Assembly: GCF_002591895.1 (NCBI RefSeq)
Contig: NZ_NISX01000013.1
Coordinates: 86,368 to 150,367, forward strand
Origin: Lacimicrobium alkaliphilum
Lineage (GTDB): Bacteria > Pseudomonadota > Gammaproteobacteria > Enterobacterales > Alteromonadaceae
Reading direction: 5' to 3'
DNA length: 64,000 nt
The translations under genes were made by a program, and so were the position numbers. The notes under the pieces are model-generated. The model had not been told where the DNA came from, did not search any database, and worked only from the letters and a program-made list of their open reading frames with translations. Position 1 is the first letter of the stretch, and every line of letters starts with the position of its first letter. Positions 1 through 9,250 of the stretch are shown piece by piece.

Positions 1-1
1 T

Positions 2-73
2 CACAAGGCCAATGTCTGGCCGATCGTACCGCCCAATACCGCCAATCATAAAATGTGGGAGCAAGCCCGATGA
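2..73 (+). CDS. ilvG: Acetolactate synthase large subunit, C-terminal end (partial)
   Basis: Only the last 23 codons are inside the window. They read HKANVWPIVPP followed by NTANHKMWEQAR and a TGA stop at 71-73. A tail of VWP-(I/L)-VPPG type is characteristic of the large (catalytic, ThDP-dependent) subunit of acetohydroxyacid synthase, the first common step of valine, leucine and isoleucine synthesis. The stop overlaps the ilvM start (ATGA at 70-73), so the subunits are translationally coupled. Assignment to ilvG rather than ilvB or ilvI rests on the following ilvM-ilvE-ilvD-ilvA order. Confidence 0.85.
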   Translation, partial: HKANVWPIVPPNTANHKMWEQAR

Positions 74-312
74 CCTACGACCTGGAATTATTTTTGTCTG
101 ATCAACCCGCTGCGCTCGAGCGCGTTTTACAAACTACCCGCTACCGTGGCTTTAAAATAAGCCAGCTGCAGATGCATAACAGTGGTGCTGGTTTACAGTT
201 GTCGATGCAGGTATCCGGCCCACAACCCATTAACATACTGACGACCCAGCTACATAAGTTGTATGATCTGGCCTCACTGAATATTGAGCAAACATTGCCA
301 CAAACGGCATAA
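70..312 (+). CDS. ilvM: Acetolactate synthase isozyme II small (regulatory) subunit
   Basis: An 80-residue ACT-type small subunit beginning MTYDLELFLSDQPAALERVL, which is the usual length for IlvM. It is expected to bind the IlvG catalytic subunit and modulate its activity and feedback control in the cytoplasm. I chose the ATG at 70, which overlaps the ilvG stop as ATGA, over an in-frame ATG at 55 lying inside ilvG. ilvE follows after 12 bp. Sequence similarity in this family is low, so the call leans on length, ACT-like character and position in the ilvG-M-E-D-A operon. Confidence 0.87.
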   Translation: MTYDLELFLSDQPAALERVLQTTRYRGFKISQLQMHNSGAGLQLSMQVSGPQPINILTTQLHKLYDLASLNIEQTLPQTA

Positions 313-324
313 CAAGGAACTATC

Positions 325-1254
325 ATGGCTAAGAAACAAGCTGAGTTTATCTGGTTTAACGGTAACATCATGCCCTGGCAGGAGGCGACGGTACACGTCA
401 TGACCCACGCCATTCACTACGGTTCTTCCGTATTTGAAGGGGTGCGGGCCTATCATACCCCCCATAAAGGAACCTGTATTTTCCGTCTGCAGGAGCATAC
501 TCAGCGGTTGCTGGACTCGGCAAAAATCTATCGGATGACCATTCCTTACACTGCAGAGCAGATCGATCAGGCCACCAAAGACATCATCAAAAAGAACAAT
601 CTCAAGTCTGCCTATATTCGCCCTATCGCCTTTTATGGCGATATCGGTATGGGCTTGCAGGTACCTTTCGGGCAGGAAACGGAAATGGTCATCGCCGCCT
701 TTGAGTGGGGAGCATACCTGGGTGAAGAGGGTCTGCAAAACGGTGTTGATGCCGGCATAACTTCCTGGAACCGACTGGCCGCCAATACCATGCCAACAGG
801 TGCCAAGGCCGGGGGCAATTATCTGTCTTCACAGCTTATTTCCATGGAAGCCAGACGCCACGGTTATCAGGAAGGTATCGCTCTGGATATCAATGGTTAC
901 CTCAGTGAAGGGGCCGGTGAGAACCTGTTTATTATGCGTAACGGGGTGATCTCAACACCACCAAGAACCGCTGCCATTTTGCCCGGAATCACCAGAGACA
1001 CAGTTATTACGCTGCTGGCAGAGATGGGCTATACCGTAGTCGAAGAAAACATTCCCCGTGAAGCGCTGTATCTTGCCGATGAAATACTGATGTGCGGTAC
1101 CGCAGCGGAAGTGACGCCGGTGCGCAGTGTCGACGGTATTAAAGTGGGTAACGGTAGCCGTGGGCCCATCACCGAAAAAGTGCAGTCGGCATTTTTCGGC
1201 TTGTTTGACGGTACCACAGAAGACAAATGGGGCTGGCTGACGCCGGTCGAGTAA
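325..1254 (+). CDS. ilvE: Branched-chain amino acid aminotransferase
   Basis: Fold-type IV PLP aminotransferase of 309 residues, the normal size. It transfers the amino group from glutamate to the 2-oxo acids of Val, Leu and Ile. The PLP lysine is Lys161 in MPTGAKAGGNYLSS, and the downstream signature EGIALDINGYLSEGAGENLF is intact. The start ATG at 325 has an AAGGA ribosome site (taacaaggaactatc). It is the third gene of the ilvGMEDA operon, but the 185-bp gap to ilvD holds a dispersed palindromic repeat and a hairpin, so mRNA processing or attenuation between ilvE and ilvD is possible. Confidence 0.97.
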   Translation: MAKKQAEFIWFNGNIMPWQEATVHVMTHAIHYGSSVFEGVRAYHTPHKGTCIFRLQEHTQRLLDSAKIYRMTIPYTAEQIDQATKDIIKKNNLKSAYIRPIAFYGDIGMGLQVPFGQETEMVIAAFEWGAYLGEEGLQNGVDAGITSWNRLAANTMPTGAKAGGNYLSSQLISMEARRHGYQEGIALDINGYLSEGAGENLFIMRNGVISTPPRTAAILPGITRDTVITLLAEMGYTVVEENIPREALYLADEILMCGTAAEVTPVRSVDGIKVGNGSRGPITEKVQSAFFGLFDGTTEDKWGWLTPVE

Positions 1255-1272
1255 ATAGTTAGCGGATCATAG

Positions 1273-1334
1273 CCCAGCAACCTTTGAATTGGCAATCTGC
1301 CAACCAATAACATCAGGTTATCAAAGGTGCTGGA
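1273..1334 (+). repeat. Dispersed palindromic repeat, copy 1 of 3
   Basis: A 62-bp element with imperfect inverted ends: CCCAGCAACCTTTGAATT at the left and ATCAAAGGTGCTGGA at the right. Copies lie at 31629-31690 (same orientation) and 62722-62784 (opposite orientation), each intergenic. The ends are better conserved than the middle. This copy sits inside an operon, between ilvE and ilvD. It is probably a MITE- or REP-like element; its mobility is unknown. Confidence 0.7.
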
Positions 1335-1338
1335 TATA

Positions 1339-1365
1339 CCCGGATGTAGCGAAGCGAAATCCGGG
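1339..1365. repeat. Short REP-like hairpin in the ilvE-ilvD spacer
   Basis: CCCGGAT, 13 bp of spacer containing the direct repeat GCGAAGCGAA, then ATCCGGG, a 7-bp perfect stem. Sequences of the type CCCGGATnnAGCGnAGCnnAATCCGGG are dispersed in many proteobacterial chromosomes. It lacks a T-run, so it is not an obvious intrinsic terminator. It may stabilise the 3' end of the upstream mRNA. Confidence 0.45.
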
Positions 1366-1439
1366 TTGGGATCTATCAACTATGCGAAACACACTAACTG
1401 AAGAATAACCTTCAGTGACAGCAATATAAGGGTTAAGCA

Positions 1440-3293
1440 ATGCCAAAATTACGTTCAGCGACCACCACACAAGGCAGAAACATGGCCGGCGCCCGGGCGC
1501 TGTGGCGCGCCACGGGTATGCAGGAAGCAGATTTTGGCAAGCCTATTATTGCCGTTGCTAATTCTTTTACACAATTTGTACCCGGCCATGTGCACCTTAA
1601 AGATATGGGCCAGCTGGTGGCCCGCAGTATCGAAGCGGCCGGTGGTGTGGCCAAGGAGTTTAATACCATAGCGGTGGACGACGGCATTGCTATGGGCCAT
1701 TCCGGCATGCTCTACAGTCTGCCATCGCGGGAAATTATCGCCGATTCGGTAGAGTACATGGTCAACGCGCATTGTGCAGACGCACTGGTGTGTATATCCA
1801 ACTGCGACAAGATAACGCCTGGGATGCTGATGGCGGCATTGCGCCTGAATATCCCGGTGGTGTTCGTCTCAGGAGGGCCGATGGAAGCGGGTAAAACCAA
1901 ACTCTCTGACCAGATTATCGCACTGGACCTGGTGGACGCCATGGTCGCCTCCGCAGATGACAAAGTCAGCGATGAAGACAGTGAAGCGATTGAACGCTCC
2001 GCCTGCCCTACCTGTGGATCATGCTCTGGCATGTTCACAGCTAACTCGATGAACTGCCTGACTGAGGCACTGGGCTTGTCTTTGCCTGGTAACGGTTCGA
2101 TGCTGGCCACTCATGCAGACCGCGAAAAGTTGTTTGTTCAGGCTGGTGAAGTAGCAGTGGATTTGTGTAAACGCTATTACCAGCAAAATGACGAAACGGC
2201 CCTACCACGTAATATTGCCGGCCGGGCAGCTTTTGAAAATGCCATGAGCCTGGATATCACCATGGGCGGTTCGTCAAATACGATTCTGCACCTGTTGGCG
2301 GCCGCCCAGGAAGCCGAACTGGACTTCACCTGTGCCGACATTGATCGCTTGTCACGCAAAATACCCCATTTGTGCAAGGTGGCCCCGGCTACCCCCCAAT
2401 ACCATATGGAAGATGTGCATCGCGCCGGCGGCGTGATTGGTATTCTGGCCGAACTGGAACGGGGCGGTTTGTTGCAGAGTGACGCACCCCATGTGCTGGG
2501 TAAAACCATTGGTGAAGTGATTGCACAGTGGGATGTGGTGAATACCGAAAATGAACCGGCCAGAGAATTCTACCGGGCCGGGCCTGCGGGTATCCGTACC
2601 ACCAAAGCCTTTAGTCAGAATTGCCGTTATCCGACTCTGGATACCGACCGTGAACAGGGTTGTATCCGCAATATGGAGCACGCCTTTAGTCAGGAAGGCG
2701 GCCTGGCGGTACTGTATGGCAATCTGGCCGAAGACGGCTGTATTGTGAAAACCGCCGGGGTGGATGAAAGTATTCTTAAATTTACCGGCCCGGCACGTAT
2801 TTTTGAGAGTCAGGACGCTGCGGTGACCGGCATTCTCAACAATGAGGTGCAGCCCGGCGAAGTGGTGATTATTCGTTATGAAGGCCCCAAAGGCGGCCCG
2901 GGCATGCAGGAGATGCTCTATCCTACGTCGTACCTGAAATCCAAAGGCCTCGGCAAAGCTTGTGCACTGATCACTGACGGACGTTTTTCCGGAGGCACCT
3001 CGGGCCTTTCGATTGGCCATGTGTCACCGGAAGCCTCAGCAGGCGGCAACATTGCTTTAGTTGAACCAGGTGATCAGATCGCCATTGATATTCCTAACCG
3101 GCGCATTGAGTTATTAATCAATGCTGAAGAACTGGCAAAACGGCGTAGCGAAATGGACGCTTCCGACAAGCCCTGGCAACCGGCCGACCGTGAGCGCCAT
3201 GTGTCTCTGGCGTTAAAGGCCTATGCCATGCTCGCTACCAGCGCCGACAAAGGTGCCGTGCGCAATAGGGCCCTGCTGGAGGGGCAGCAGTAA
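1440..3293 (+). CDS. ilvD: Dihydroxy-acid dehydratase
   Basis: A 617-residue iron-sulfur dehydratase (E. coli IlvD has 616), converting 2,3-dihydroxy-3-methyl acids to 2-oxo acids in valine and isoleucine synthesis. Family cysteines are present: NCDK (Cys122) and [17 protein letters not shown] (Cys189-Cys195). The C-terminal [19 protein letters not shown] signature near residue 510 is intact. Its stop TAA overlaps the ilvA ATG by one base (TAATG), indicating coupled translation. Confidence 0.97.
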   Translation: MPKLRSATTTQGRNMAGARALWRATGMQEADFGKPIIAVANSFTQFVPGHVHLKDMGQLVARSIEAAGGVAKEFNTIAVDDGIAMGHSGMLYSLPSREIIADSVEYMVNAHCADALVCISNCDKITPGMLMAALRLNIPVVFVSGGPMEAGKTKLSDQIIALDLVDAMVASADDKVSDEDSEAIERSACPTCGSCSGMFTANSMNCLTEALGLSLPGNGSMLATHADREKLFVQAGEVAVDLCKRYYQQNDETALPRNIAGRAAFENAMSLDITMGGSSNTILHLLAAAQEAELDFTCADIDRLSRKIPHLCKVAPATPQYHMEDVHRAGGVIGILAELERGGLLQSDAPHVLGKTIGEVIAQWDVVNTENEPAREFYRAGPAGIRTTKAFSQNCRYPTLDTDREQGCIRNMEHAFSQEGGLAVLYGNLAEDGCIVKTAGVDESILKFTGPARIFESQDAAVTGILNNEVQPGEVVIIRYEGPKGGPGMQEMLYPTSYLKSKGLGKACALITDGRFSGGTSGLSIGHVSPEASAGGNIALVEPGDQIAIDIPNRRIELLINAEELAKRRSEMDASDKPWQPADRERHVSLALKAYAMLATSADKGAVRNRALLEGQQ

Positions 3294-4840
3294 TGGTGTC
3301 AGAAGCCGACTATCTGAAAAAAATTCTGCTCTCGCCCGTTTATGATGTGGCTGTACAGAGTGATCTGGTGCGCCTGGATAAACTCTCGGCGTCGCTGGGC
3401 AATGATATCTGGCTTAAGCGCGAAGATCAGCAGCCGGTAAAATCCTTTAAACTGCGCGGCGCCTACAACCGGCTCTGTCAGTTAACGCCGGAGCAAGCTG
3501 CGGCGGGCGTGATCGCCGCTTCGGCCGGTAATCACGCGCAGGGCGTGGCGTACTCGGCGCGTATCAAGCAGATGAAAGCTGTGATCGTGATGCCGGAGAC
3601 CACGCCGGAGATCAAAGTCGAGGCGGTGCGCACCTTTGGCGGTGAATACGCCGAAGTGGTGCTGCACGGCACCAGTTTTGATGCTGCCAGCAAGCATGCG
3701 CGGGAACTGGCGGATAAGCAAGGGCTTACCTTTGTGCCGCCTTTCGATGATCCTGATGTGATTGCCGGGCAGGGCACTATTGGCCGCGAACTGCTGGAGC
3801 AGAATCCCCATCTGGATACCCTGTTTATCGCCGTAGGTGGCGGTGGCCTGGCCGCCGGTATCGGCGTGTACCTCAAGCAACTTAAACCGGATTTAAAAAT
3901 TGTCGCGGTGGAATCGGAAGAATCCGCCTGCCTTAAGGCGGCCATGGAAAAAGGTGAGCCGGTGGATTTGCCTTCAGTGGGCATCTTTGCCGATGGCGTG
4001 GCGGTTAAACGTATCGGCACCGAACCCTTTCGTTTGTGCCAGCAGTATGTGGATGAAGTGATTACCGTTTCCAGCGATGAGATCTGTGCGGCAATTAAAG
4101 ATATTTTCGACGATACCCGGGTCATCGCCGAGCCTGCCGGTGCGTTGTCGGTGGCCGGTATCCGCAAATATGTGCGTGAAAACGGTACTCAGGGCCATAA
4201 AATCGGCGGCATACTGTGCGGCGCCAATATTAATTTTCATACTCTGCGTTATGTGTCTGAACGCTGCGAGCTGGGTGAGCAGAAAGAAGTGGTGTTTGCC
4301 GCCAAAATCCCCGAGCGCCCCGGTGCGTTCAGGCATTTCTGTGAGTTACTGGGTGGGCGCGCCATCACCGAATTTAACTACCGTTTTGCAAGCAATAAAG
4401 AGGCGCATATTTTTGTCGGCCTTAAACTGCGCGAAGGCCGGGAAGAATTTAAAGCCATCGCCCGGAGCCTGAATCAGGCCGGATATCAGCTGTTTGATCT
4501 ATCCGACAATGAAATGGCCAAGCTGCATGTGCGTTATATGGTCGGCGGCAGACCACCTAAGCTACTCAACGAACATATCTTTTCCTTTGAGTTTCCCGAG
4601 CACCCGGGCGCACTGATGAAGTTTCTGGATACCCTGGGCGAGCGCTGGAACATTACCCTGTTCCACTACCGCAACCACGGCGCCGCCGAAGGCCTGGTGC
4701 TGGTAGGCTTTGATATTCCGGCCGATTCACGGGCCGATTTTGATCCATATCTGACTCAGTTGGGGTATCAGTTCGAAGAACAAACCACTAATCCTGCATA
4801 CCGCTTCTTTTTATCGGATCTTAATGGGGTGTTTGATTAA
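3293..4840 (+). CDS. ilvA: Threonine ammonia-lyase, biosynthetic
   Basis: A 515-residue PLP-dependent threonine deaminase making 2-oxobutanoate for isoleucine. The catalytic domain contains KREDQQPVKSFKLRGAYNR (PLP lysine Lys53) and the glycine-rich phosphate loop VGGGGLAAG. Residues from about 325 to 510 form two ACT-like regulatory domains (FAAKIPERPGAFRHFCELL and FSFEFPEHPGALMKFLDTL), so this is the isoleucine-inhibited biosynthetic enzyme, not the short catabolic TdcB. It is the last gene of the operon. Confidence 0.97.
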   Translation: MVSEADYLKKILLSPVYDVAVQSDLVRLDKLSASLGNDIWLKREDQQPVKSFKLRGAYNRLCQLTPEQAAAGVIAASAGNHAQGVAYSARIKQMKAVIVMPETTPEIKVEAVRTFGGEYAEVVLHGTSFDAASKHARELADKQGLTFVPPFDDPDVIAGQGTIGRELLEQNPHLDTLFIAVGGGGLAAGIGVYLKQLKPDLKIVAVESEESACLKAAMEKGEPVDLPSVGIFADGVAVKRIGTEPFRLCQQYVDEVITVSSDEICAAIKDIFDDTRVIAEPAGALSVAGIRKYVRENGTQGHKIGGILCGANINFHTLRYVSERCELGEQKEVVFAAKIPERPGAFRHFCELLGGRAITEFNYRFASNKEAHIFVGLKLREGREEFKAIARSLNQAGYQLFDLSDNEMAKLHVRYMVGGRPPKLLNEHIFSFEFPEHPGALMKFLDTLGERWNITLFHYRNHGAAEGLVLVGFDIPADSRADFDPYLTQLGYQFEEQTTNPAYRFFLSDLNGVFD

Positions 4841-5141
4841 GCCCGATTTAATGTCAGTAAATCAGGTATTGAGCTGTTGGAATGATTTAACGCGAGACCG
4901 CCAATTGGCGCGATGTATAGGGAAATCGTCAAGTTGCGGAATTTTGGACAGTTTAGCTTACATACTTAGTAACATCATAAAATTGACTAAGAAATCAGAA
5001 CTACGCTATGTTAAGAGAAGTGCTGAAAATCATGGGCCATAAAGTAAATCAATGTTTTTCCGATAAAAAACATATTGGTAAAGTAATTGAATAATATATA
5101 TACTACGCGGCCGTTTATGTTACTAACCAAGGAGAATTGCA
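4841..5141. other. Intergenic spacer between ilvA and the Doc-type pair
   Basis: A 301-bp AT-rich stretch. I see no convincing gene; the open frames here lack ribosome sites and family resemblance. An AT-run (AATAATATATATAC, about 5090-5103) may hold the -10 region of the toxin-antitoxin promoter. A ribosome site (AAGGAG, 5129-5134) precedes the antitoxin. I found no clear terminator for the ilv operon. Confidence 0.4.
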
Positions 5142-5312
5142 ATGTCTGCAGCACCAGCGAAAAACCACGACTTTCAGCTGTTTAATCGCAGCAGCGATGA
5201 TGTTGTGCGTGCTCGCGCATTCCTTGGTAATCACGCCAGAATCATTGAAAAAGCCTTAACAGAGGCAACCGAAAAACATCGTGAAACTATTAAGGAATTA
5301 GCGAAAGTTTAG
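5142..5312 (+). CDS. Putative antitoxin partner of Doc-type toxin (56 aa)
   Basis: A short gene of 56 codons reading MSAAPAKNHDFQLFNRSSDD and ending EKHRETIKELAKV. It has a strong ribosome site (AAGGAGAATTGCA, then ATG) and ends 10 bp before the Fic/Doc gene, the standard antitoxin-first order. It is not recognisably Phd: there is no Phd/YefM N-terminal DNA-binding pattern. The body looks like one or two amphipathic helices. The antitoxin role is inferred from size, position and the partner. It could instead be a DNA-binding helix-turn-helix remnant, but no such motif is visible. Confidence 0.6.
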   Translation: MSAAPAKNHDFQLFNRSSDDVVRARAFLGNHARIIEKALTEATEKHRETIKELAKV

Positions 5313-5322
5313 CTATATTCTC

Positions 5323-5820
5323 ATGGAAGAGGATAAAAGTTGTCCCGGTATACGGTATCTTTCATGTCAAGATATAGAGCTAATCAATGAGGCGGTCATA
5401 AAGTTCACCCCCAAGGAACAGTGTGGGGTGATGAGCCGCCATAGCTTAGAGTCTCTCCAGCAAAGTCCCAATCTCTACCGATATTATGAACAATGTGAAG
5501 ACATATTTACCTTAGCTGCAGTTTTATTCATTAAAATAAACAAAGCCCACGCCTTTCATAATGGGAATAAGAGGACGGCTTTCATAGCATCGGTAATCTT
5601 TTTGCGGGCAAATGGATTCATATTTGAACCCTCATTGGAATCTGTGATGGACGTTTCTATAAAGGTCGCGATAAACGAGCCTGATTACGATAATCCTCAC
5701 TTACTATCAAGCTGGTTCAAGGCTTTCTGTAGAGAAGTCGAGGGCATGGAGCTCAACGAAGTTGAAGATGGAATACAACAATCATCTTCTCAACTTAGCT
5801 TGTTGAAGTCATTGGACTAG
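5323..5820 (+). CDS. Doc-like (death-on-curing) Fic-fold toxin
   Basis: A 165-residue protein with the Doc-type catalytic loop HAFHNGNKRTAF at about residues 80-91 (family pattern HxFx(D/N)xNKRxA). The canonical phosphate-binding G-R of the AMPylating Fic enzymes is absent, as in Doc, which phosphorylates EF-Tu. ISS-type features include the helix LAAVLFIKINKAHAFHNG. The C-terminus is longer than in P1 Doc (126 aa) and charged. Translation probably depends on coupling with the upstream antitoxin, since I see no strong ribosome site. Substrate is inferred from the family only. Confidence 0.8.
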   Translation: MEEDKSCPGIRYLSCQDIELINEAVIKFTPKEQCGVMSRHSLESLQQSPNLYRYYEQCEDIFTLAAVLFIKINKAHAFHNGNKRTAFIASVIFLRANGFIFEPSLESVMDVSIKVAINEPDYDNPHLLSSWFKAFCREVEGMELNEVEDGIQQSSSQLSLLKSLD

Positions 5821-5866
5821 CTTCTTATCGACAATATCCCCTATTATTAATAATGTCATATACTCC

Positions 5867-7684
5867 TTACTCCCCCGCCAGATACTCCTTAATGGCGTTT
5901 AAGAACGGTTCGCCGTAGCGGGCCAGTTTGGTCTGGCCGACGCCGCTGACTTCAAGCATCTGGGCGTTATTGGTGGGCAGTTTTTCCGCCATATGAGACA
6001 GGGTCATATCGCTGAATACCACAAAGGGCGGTACCTGATCTTCCTCGGCAATGGCTTTGCGCAGTTTCTTCAGTCTGGCGAACAGGGCGCGGTCGTAGTT
6101 GCGGTTATCCAGTTTGGCTTTTTTACCCAGATTCAGGTTCATTCTGGGTACGGCAAGATTCACTGCCATCTCACCTTTTAACACCGCCCGTGCCGCTTCG
6201 TTGAGCTTAATGACAGCGTTTTGGGTGATATCCACCCTTGCCAGGCCCTGATGAATCAGCTGGTTTATCAGGTTATGCCACCAGGCGTCTGACTCCTCTT
6301 TACCAATGCCATAGGTGCTGAGCTGGTCATGACCGGCATCAATAATACGTTTGAGTTTTTTACCCCTGAGTACATCAATCAGATACTGGCTGGCGGCACT
6401 TTGCTCCAGCCGGTAGATACAGGACAGCACTTTTTGCGCGGCTACTGTGCCGTCGAAGCGTTTGGGCGGATCCAGGCAGATATCACAGTTGCCACAGGCG
6501 GTGGCATTGTATTCGCCAAAGTAATTTAACAGCACCTGGCGGCGGCAGGTCTGGGACTCGGCAAAGGCCTCCATGGCGGCAAAACGCTGTAACTCTACTT
6601 GCTGGCGCTGCGGGTTTTCGGTCATGCTGATCCATTCACGAATGCGCGCCACATCTTTTTCATCAAATAGCAGCAGCGCCTCGGCCGGGCTGCCATCTCG
6701 CCCGGCACGGCCGGTTTCCTGATAATAGGATTCGATAGTACGGGGCAGATCGTGGTGGGCCACAAAGCGCACATTGGGCTTATTAATGCCCATGCCAAAG
6801 GCCACGGTGGCCACGATCACATCGATATTATCGGCAATAAAGTCACGCTGAATGATCTCTCGAATTTCTGGCTCCATTCCAGCGTGGTAACCGGCGCAGT
6901 TAATACCGCGGTTGGCCAGTTTATAACTCACATCATCTACTTTCTTGCGGCTGTTACAGTAAATAATGCCGCTGCCTTCCTGCTCGCGGATATAGCGCTC
7001 TAACTGATCAAGCGGCTTATACTTTTGTACCTGGGTGTAACGGATATTGGGGCGATCAAAGCTGCCCTGATGCACAAAGGGTTGTTGCAGATTCAGCTGT
7101 TGCAGAATGTCGGCGCGGGTAGCAGGATCGGCGGTGGCAGTCAGCCCCATTACCGGCACACCGGGGAAAAAGTGTTTAAGCTGGCCCAGGGCCATATAGT
7201 CCTGGCGAAAATCATGGCCCCAGTGAGATACACAGTGAGCTTCATCCACGGCGAACAGGCTGACCGATAAATCCTGCAGGCGCTGAATAAAATAGGGCTG
7301 CATCAGCCTTTCCGGTGCCACGTAGAGCAACTTAATCTGACCGTCTCTGACCTTAGCCATCACCTCTGATTGTTGTTGCGGCGATAAGGCCGAGGTCAGG
7401 CAGGCCGCCTGTACGCCGGAGGCCTTCAGGGCATCCACCTGATCTCTCATCAGTGATATCAGGGGTGAAACCACTACCGTCAGCCCTGGTAACAACAGGG
7501 CTGGGATCTGATAACAAAGGGATTTACCACCGCCGGTGGGCATCAGCACCAGGGTATCGCGACCTTCCACACAAGCCTGAATCACTTCCTCCTGCCCTGG
7601 CCGAAATGCCTTATAGCCAAAGATATCGCTCAGAATTGCCAGTGGTGACTGTTCAGCTAAGGGGGAGGCAAGGGCTTCTGACAA
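5867..7684 (-). CDS. recQ: ATP-dependent DNA helicase RecQ
   Basis: 605 residues (E. coli RecQ 609). It acts in RecF-pathway recombination and fork repair, unwinding 3'-5'. Visible in order: FGYKAFRPGQEEVI (motif 0), Walker A MPTGGGKS near residue 50, DEAH box AVDEAHCVSHWGHDFR, motif VI QETGRAGRDG, four zinc-site cysteines around TCRRQVLLNYFGEY and CGNCDIC, then the RQC winged helix and a C-terminal HRDC domain. The start appears to be TTG at 7682-7684 because no ATG gives the right N-terminus. It is divergent from the yigI-like gene, with a 118-bp shared promoter region. Confidence 0.96.
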   Translation of the reverse strand: MSEALASPLAEQSPLAILSDIFGYKAFRPGQEEVIQACVEGRDTLVLMPTGGGKSLCYQIPALLLPGLTVVVSPLISLMRDQVDALKASGVQAACLTSALSPQQQSEVMAKVRDGQIKLLYVAPERLMQPYFIQRLQDLSVSLFAVDEAHCVSHWGHDFRQDYMALGQLKHFFPGVPVMGLTATADPATRADILQQLNLQQPFVHQGSFDRPNIRYTQVQKYKPLDQLERYIREQEGSGIIYCNSRKKVDDVSYKLANRGINCAGYHAGMEPEIREIIQRDFIADNIDVIVATVAFGMGINKPNVRFVAHHDLPRTIESYYQETGRAGRDGSPAEALLLFDEKDVARIREWISMTENPQRQQVELQRFAAMEAFAESQTCRRQVLLNYFGEYNATACGNCDICLDPPKRFDGTVAAQKVLSCIYRLEQSAASQYLIDVLRGKKLKRIIDAGHDQLSTYGIGKEESDAWWHNLINQLIHQGLARVDITQNAVIKLNEAARAVLKGEMAVNLAVPRMNLNLGKKAKLDNRNYDRALFARLKKLRKAIAEEDQVPPFVVFSDMTLSHMAEKLPTNNAQMLEVSGVGQTKLARYGEPFLNAIKEYLAGE

Positions 7685-7802
7685 AGGGGCTCTGTGTGGC
7701 AGTTAAAACAGGCCCACAGTTTACCGGGGCACAGAGGTTGTTACCACCTTGGCGGCCGAATTGTTATGATAGACATACTAACAGGTCATACCAGAGGCAG
7801 TG

Positions 7803-8276
7803 ATGGCGACACCACAAATAGTACAGAGCAACGAACTGGCTGAATATGTGGCCAGAGTTTTTCGCGAACAAATGCCATTTAACAAAATGCTGGGGCTGCA
7901 AATCAGCCAGTTTGACGGTGAGGGCGTGGAAGTGCGACTGCCCTGGCATGATGGTCTGATGGGTAATCCCCTGCAAAAGATTCTGCATGGCGGTGTCACC
8001 GCTGCAATTCTCGATACCGTAGGAGGGTTGATGGCCATTCTCCATATGGTAAGGGATATGCAGGATCTGAGCATGGAGGACTTTCAGCGTCGCCTTGGCA
8101 GAATGGGTACCATCGATATGCGCGTAGATTATCTGCGCCCTGGCAAGGGCAAAGAATTTATCGCCACCGCCAGCGTGCTGCGAAAAGGCAGTCGTGTCGC
8201 CGTATGCCGGATGGAGCTGCACAATGAAGAGGGCGAGCATATCGCCTTTGGCACCGGCACCTATATGGTGGGGTGA
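7803..8276 (+). CDS. PaaI-type hotdog thioesterase, YigI-like
   Basis: A 157-residue hotdog-fold protein. Key features are LPWHDGLMGNPLQKILHGG (substrate loop with the catalytic HGG region), AAILDTVGGLMAI, and the final strand AFGTGTYMVG. Members hydrolyse medium- or long-chain acyl-CoAs. E. coli yigI also lies between rarD and recQ, which supports this identity. I chose ATG 7803 over the adjoining GTG 7800, with GAGG upstream. Substrate is not determinable from sequence. Confidence 0.8.
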   Translation: MATPQIVQSNELAEYVARVFREQMPFNKMLGLQISQFDGEGVEVRLPWHDGLMGNPLQKILHGGVTAAILDTVGGLMAILHMVRDMQDLSMEDFQRRLGRMGTIDMRVDYLRPGKGKEFIATASVLRKGSRVAVCRMELHNEEGEHIAFGTGTYMVG

Positions 8277-8425
8277 ATGGCGTCTTACATCGCGGGATTA
8301 AGCTTCTGCGTGACTAAATTTGTCTTTGTTGACAAGTATGCCGTTTTTTAAGAGTCTGTTGCAGCACGGCAAGGGAAAGCCATAGGCTATCCCTGCCTTA
8401 TAAAAAGTAAAAAAAGGAAGTATCC

Positions 8426-8644
8426 ATGTCGAATTACAACGAATATAAAGTCATTCATATCGCTGAAGGTGGCTGTGGCACGATTTTACTGGGGGCCAGT
8501 GGTCTGCCACTGAAAAGAATGGAGTCCACACTCAACAAGGAGGCGGCAGATGGCTGGCAGGTGGTTTTCCAGGTTGTAGAGAAGAAACGCTTTTGGCTAT
8601 TCTGGACCAGAGAAGCGGTGATCGTTACGCTCGGCAGGCAATAA
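8426..8644 (+). CDS. DUF4177-like small protein
   Basis: 72 residues with the DUF4177 pattern: EYKVIHI near the N-terminus, then a helix MESTLNKEAADGWQVVFQ and a final strand EAVIVTLGRQ. It has a good ribosome site (AAAGGAAG, then ATG 8426). It is first in a tight run of four genes (DUF4177, YidD-like, TM2, M48 peptidase) with 1-bp gaps or overlaps, so it is probably cotranscribed. A TTGACA near 8333 could be the -35. Function is unknown. Confidence 0.7.
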   Translation: MSNYNEYKVIHIAEGGCGTILLGASGLPLKRMESTLNKEAADGWQVVFQVVEKKRFWLFWTREAVIVTLGRQ

Positions 8645-8645
8645 T

Positions 8646-8897
8646 ATGTTTGTAAGGGGCCTCAAGAAAGCCATCAGGTGGTATCAGTCTAAGGGAGGAT
8701 CCAGGCACTTTTTTAATACTGAATGCAACTTCATTCCAAGTTGTTCTGAATACACCTATCAGGCTATTGGTACCTGTGGACTCATCAAAGGGCTTTATTT
8801 GGCGGGTAGCCGGATAAGACGCTGCAGCCACCCGGATTGTATTGAAAAAATTTATGACCCGGTTAATAAGGAAAAACCATGTCACTTGAGCAATTAA
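8646..8897 (+). CDS. YidD-like membrane protein insertion efficiency factor paralogue
   Basis: 83 residues with the YidD signature spread over the protein: an N-terminal amphipathic stretch (KKAIRWYQ), then FIPSCSEYTYQAI, the GLIKGLYLAGSRIRRCSH segment and DCIEKIYDPV. Canonical yidD sits in the rnpA-yidC operon near oriC, so this copy in a different setting is probably a paralogue. It starts 1 bp after the DUF4177 stop and overlaps the next gene by 19 bp. True YidD assists YidC-dependent insertion at the inner membrane; that role here is inferred. Confidence 0.75.
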   Translation: MFVRGLKKAIRWYQSKGGSRHFFNTECNFIPSCSEYTYQAIGTCGLIKGLYLAGSRIRRCSHPDCIEKIYDPVNKEKPCHLSN

Positions 8898-9250
8898 AAC
8901 TGGAAGAAGATGATCTGCGCAAAGAAATAGCAGCTCTGTCACAGGATCAGAAAAAGGCTTACTACCAGACAGAAGAGAAACTGGTAAAAGATCCTGATAC
9001 ATACGCAGTACTAAACTATTTTTTTCTGGCCGGCTTACACCATTTTTATCTGGAAAAATATGCTCATGGATTGGTCAACCTGGTCGTCATGCTGTTCGGT
9101 CTGCTGTTTATTCAGAGCTTTGGCATTGTTCTTTTTGTTGTCATCATCCTGATCGAGTTGCCACAGCTGTTCCGCAGTCAGTCTATTGTGCAGAGATATA
9201 ATAATGAAGTGATGAAAAGCACACTCAGGCAGGTACAGAACATTGCCTGA
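8879..9250 (+). CDS. TM2-domain-like membrane protein
   Basis: 123 residues: a charged, probably coiled N-terminal 40 residues (LEQLKLEEDDLRKEIAAL), then two membrane segments (AVLNYFFLAGLHHFYLEKY and LVVMLFGLLFIQSFGIVLFV) in the TM2-domain arrangement, where an aromatic GxHxFYL motif lies between helices. The start lies inside the YidD-like gene, implying translational coupling. Function is unknown. Confidence 0.65.
   Translation: MSLEQLKLEEDDLRKEIAALSQDQKKAYYQTEEKLVKDPDTYAVLNYFFLAGLHHFYLEKYAHGLVNLVVMLFGLLFIQSFGIVLFVVIILIELPQLFRSQSIVQRYNNEVMKSTLRQVQNIA

Noticed and set aside
4824..5042. 72-codon reading frame after ilvA
   Set aside because: It starts inside ilvA, has no ribosome site and no recognisable protein features.
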